Assembly: GCA_947176325.1 (NCBI GenBank)
Contig: CAMWQD010000031.1
Span: forward strand, 1-9,887
Direction of reading: 5' to 3'
From: an uncultured Bacteroidales bacterium
Lineage (GTDB): Bacteria; Bacteroidota; Bacteroidia; Bacteroidales; P3
DNA length: 9,887 bases
A program made the translations under genes and the position numbers. Below the pieces are notes generated by a model. That model was not told the origin of the DNA. It saw nothing but the letters and a program-made list of their open reading frames with translations, and did not search any database. This document shows positions 8,578 through 9,887 of the stretch, piece by piece (the first letter of the stretch is position 1; each line of letters starts with the position of its first letter).

Positions 8578-8811
8578 ATGCTGAAGAATATATACAACAT
8601 GGAGGCCTTTATGCCCGGCACGGTTCTCGAAATCCGTGTAAAGCAGGGTGATAAAGTGAAAAAAGGAGATGTGGTGCTGATTTTGGACGCCATGAAGATG
8701 GACAATGAAATACTTTCGCCCGTAGACGGCGTGGTAAAGAACATCTGCGTGGAACAAGGCGCAAGCGTGGCCAAAGATCAGCTGCTCGTCGAATTCGCCC
8801 CCGCTGAATAA
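8578..8811 (+). CDS. Minimal biotin carboxyl carrier protein
   Basis: A 77-residue protein that is almost only a biotinyl domain. It shows FMPGTVLEIRVKQGDKVKKGD, then the biotinylation motif DAMKM with the acceptor Lys40, then ILSPVDGVVKNICVEQGASV. Biotin on Lys40 would carry CO2 to or from the adjacent carboxyltransferase. Carriers of this family in Bacteroides are typically about 140 residues, with an N-terminal region and a proline/alanine-rich linker; both are absent here. An in-frame ATG at 8599 (MEAFMPG) is a possible shorter start; 8578 is chosen because it follows a very A-rich stretch. The stop codon overlaps the next start by one base (TAATG). A lipoyl domain is less likely because the lysine sits between two methionines, as in biotin carriers. 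Confidence 0.92.
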   Translation: MLKNIYNMEAFMPGTVLEIRVKQGDKVKKGDVVLILDAMKMDNEILSPVDGVVKNICVEQGASVAKDQLLVEFAPAE

Positions 8812-9776
8812 TGAGACGTTTTCTGCCTTTATTGGGCTTGGTGTTTGCTTTGGCGGTTTCGTGCCGTCAGAACAATCCCGAAAATATCGCTCTGCCCTAC
8901 GCCAAGAAGAAAAACGATGCCTGCCCTGCCGAAAAAGCGCGGTTCGAGCATTTTCTCTGGTTGCAGAACGATTCGGTTTTCGGCGAAGAAATCCAACATT
9001 GGTTGGAGCACGAACTCGAAGCGAGCCAAGCCTATCTTTCGGCCTTGACGTGGAAAGCGCGGAACACCCGGCCTCAGACCGATTTCGCAAGCAATCCCCA
9101 AATCCGGCACAAGGTTTTGCCGATTTGCCCGATACATACGGAAGACAGCGCCGAACTTCATCTCTATTACAGGGCGGATTTATTCGGAAGCGGTGTGAAA
9201 CCGTTGGTAATGACCTTCTTCGACACCGTTTCCGATTCTCTTGTTCCTCCCGTCTGCTTCTTCGACGAAGGGGGGATTTTGGCCGTATTGCGTCAGATAG
9301 AGACCACAGACACCGTAGACAGTCTGGACAGCCTGCCTGTCCGCGACACGATAGACTTGGAAAGGCAACTTTTCGGGGCGATGAATGTCTTGATTTCGGA
9401 AGGCTACACCACTCCTCGGAAAACGGCGTTGGTGCTGCGCGAGAAACAAATGTCGTTCTGTCGGGAAGTGTTGTTTCTGCGACCCGATTTTTTCCGCGCC
9501 GTCTATCTCGAACCTATCTCCGATTCGCTCTGCGATGAAGATTGGGCGGATTTTACACAAACCCCCGACAATCCGTCCTACCCCTCCCTCCTCATCACCA
9601 ACACACCCTCCCATTATTATATGGTGGCCTATCTGCAGGAGCAGAACCAGCGCAAATGCGGACGCACGCCGGTATTGCTTTGTGAGAAAACCGACTACGA
9701 AACGCTCTGGAAATTCCTCCTCTACCCCATTACCGAAAAGAACCGCCTTATCCGCCGCGGAAAGGCGGGGGTGTAA
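8811..9776 (+). CDS. Unknown lipoprotein, possible degenerate alpha/beta-hydrolase fold
   Basis: A 321-residue protein I do not recognise. The N-terminus, RRFLPLLGLVFALAVSC, is a lipoprotein signal with Cys18 as the probable lipidated residue, so it should be anchored in the envelope. Mature-region cysteines occur at 38, 106, 149, 217, 241, 283 and 291. Several segments recall the layout of putative esterases: a strand KPLVMTFFDT at 130-139, a strand-turn-helix TALVLREKQMSFCREV at 205-220, then FLRPDFFRAVYLEP at 222-235, and DYETLWKFLLYP at 295-306. The nucleophile elbow GxSxG and the catalytic histidine are not present at the equivalent places, so an active esterase is unlikely; this fold guess is inference. 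The start overlaps the carrier stop codon by one base, indicating translational coupling, and the next gene begins 11 bases downstream. A direct link to the carboxylase reaction is not evident. Confidence 0.8.
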   Translation: MRRFLPLLGLVFALAVSCRQNNPENIALPYAKKKNDACPAEKARFEHFLWLQNDSVFGEEIQHWLEHELEASQAYLSALTWKARNTRPQTDFASNPQIRHKVLPICPIHTEDSAELHLYYRADLFGSGVKPLVMTFFDTVSDSLVPPVCFFDEGGILAVLRQIETTDTVDSLDSLPVRDTIDLERQLFGAMNVLISEGYTTPRKTALVLREKQMSFCREVLFLRPDFFRAVYLEPISDSLCDEDWADFTQTPDNPSYPSLLITNTPSHYYMVAYLQEQNQRKCGRTPVLLCEKTDYETLWKFLLYPITEKNRLIRRGKAGV

Positions 9777-9787
9777 ATTGAAGCACT

Positions 9788-9887
9788 ATGCGTAGGCTTT
9801 GGCTGTTTTCTTTCTTTGAGTGGTTTTTCGTGCTATGGGCGGGGATTGTCTTTTTTTGGGGGAGTACCTACGCACAGGAGAAAAATA
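9788..9887 (+). CDS. N-terminal fragment of an exported protein, cut by the window edge
   Basis: An ATG at 9788, 11 bases after the preceding stop codon, opens a frame that continues to the window end (33 codons). It reads MRRLWLF, then a long hydrophobic stretch very rich in Trp and Phe (FFEWFFVLWAGIVFFWGS), then TYAQEKN. This looks like a signal peptide with cleavage after Ala29, giving an N-terminal Gln; an uncleaved membrane anchor is the alternative. The spacing suggests it is co-transcribed with the lipoprotein gene. The mature protein is outside the window, so no function can be given. Confidence 0.7.
   Translation, partial: MRRLWLFSFFEWFFVLWAGIVFFWGSTYAQEKN

Overview
The window looks like a chromosomal segment from the phylum Bacteroidota, probably order Bacteroidales. 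The signs are a very large alpha-2-macroglobulin-like protein of the Bacteroidota type, a DUF3109 cysteine-rich protein, a secreted family C69 dipeptidase, and a methylmalonyl-CoA decarboxylase-type carboxyltransferase. There is also a promoter matching the Bacteroidota consensus (TTTG, 19-base spacer, TAnnTTTG), and start codons that are preceded by A/T-rich sequence rather than Shine-Dalgarno motifs. No RNA genes, insertion sequences, CRISPR arrays, attachment sites or clear terminators were seen. Coding density is very high; the longest non-coding stretch is the 86-base gap between the two divergent genes at 5177/5264.

Layout. (1) Positions 1-4598, plus strand: the C-terminal 1531 residues of an alpha-2-macroglobulin-like protein whose N-terminus lies outside the window. 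The thioester motif appears to be lost. (2) Positions 4599-5177, minus strand: a 192-residue DUF3109 protein whose stop codon directly abuts the stop codon of gene 1. (3) Positions 5178-5263: a divergent intergenic region with a good promoter for the rightward genes and a perfect 6+6 inverted repeat just downstream of its -7 box. (4) Positions 5264 to the right edge, plus strand: a probable single operon of five genes with gaps of 32, 27, -1 and 11 bases. The genes are a secreted C69 dipeptidase, an acyl-CoA carboxyltransferase subunit (MmdA/PccB type), a minimal 77-residue biotin carrier, a 321-residue lipoprotein of unknown function, and the first 33 codons of another exported protein.

How the genes may work together. 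The carboxyltransferase and biotin carrier are partners: biotin on Lys40 of the carrier shuttles CO2 to or from the carboxyltransferase, most likely on methylmalonyl-CoA/propionyl-CoA in propionate metabolism. The dipeptidase would release amino acids from peptides in the cell envelope, which fits a peptide-fermenting lifestyle, but that link is inference. The sodium-pump subunits that normally accompany mmdA in Bacteroides (OadG-like and MmdB) are absent from the visible part of the operon. The lipoprotein is translationally coupled to the carrier. Its C-terminal two thirds resembles an alpha/beta-hydrolase layout with the catalytic residues gone. I did not find a clearly new multi-gene system; the most unusual points are this unknown lipoprotein and its coupling to the carrier.
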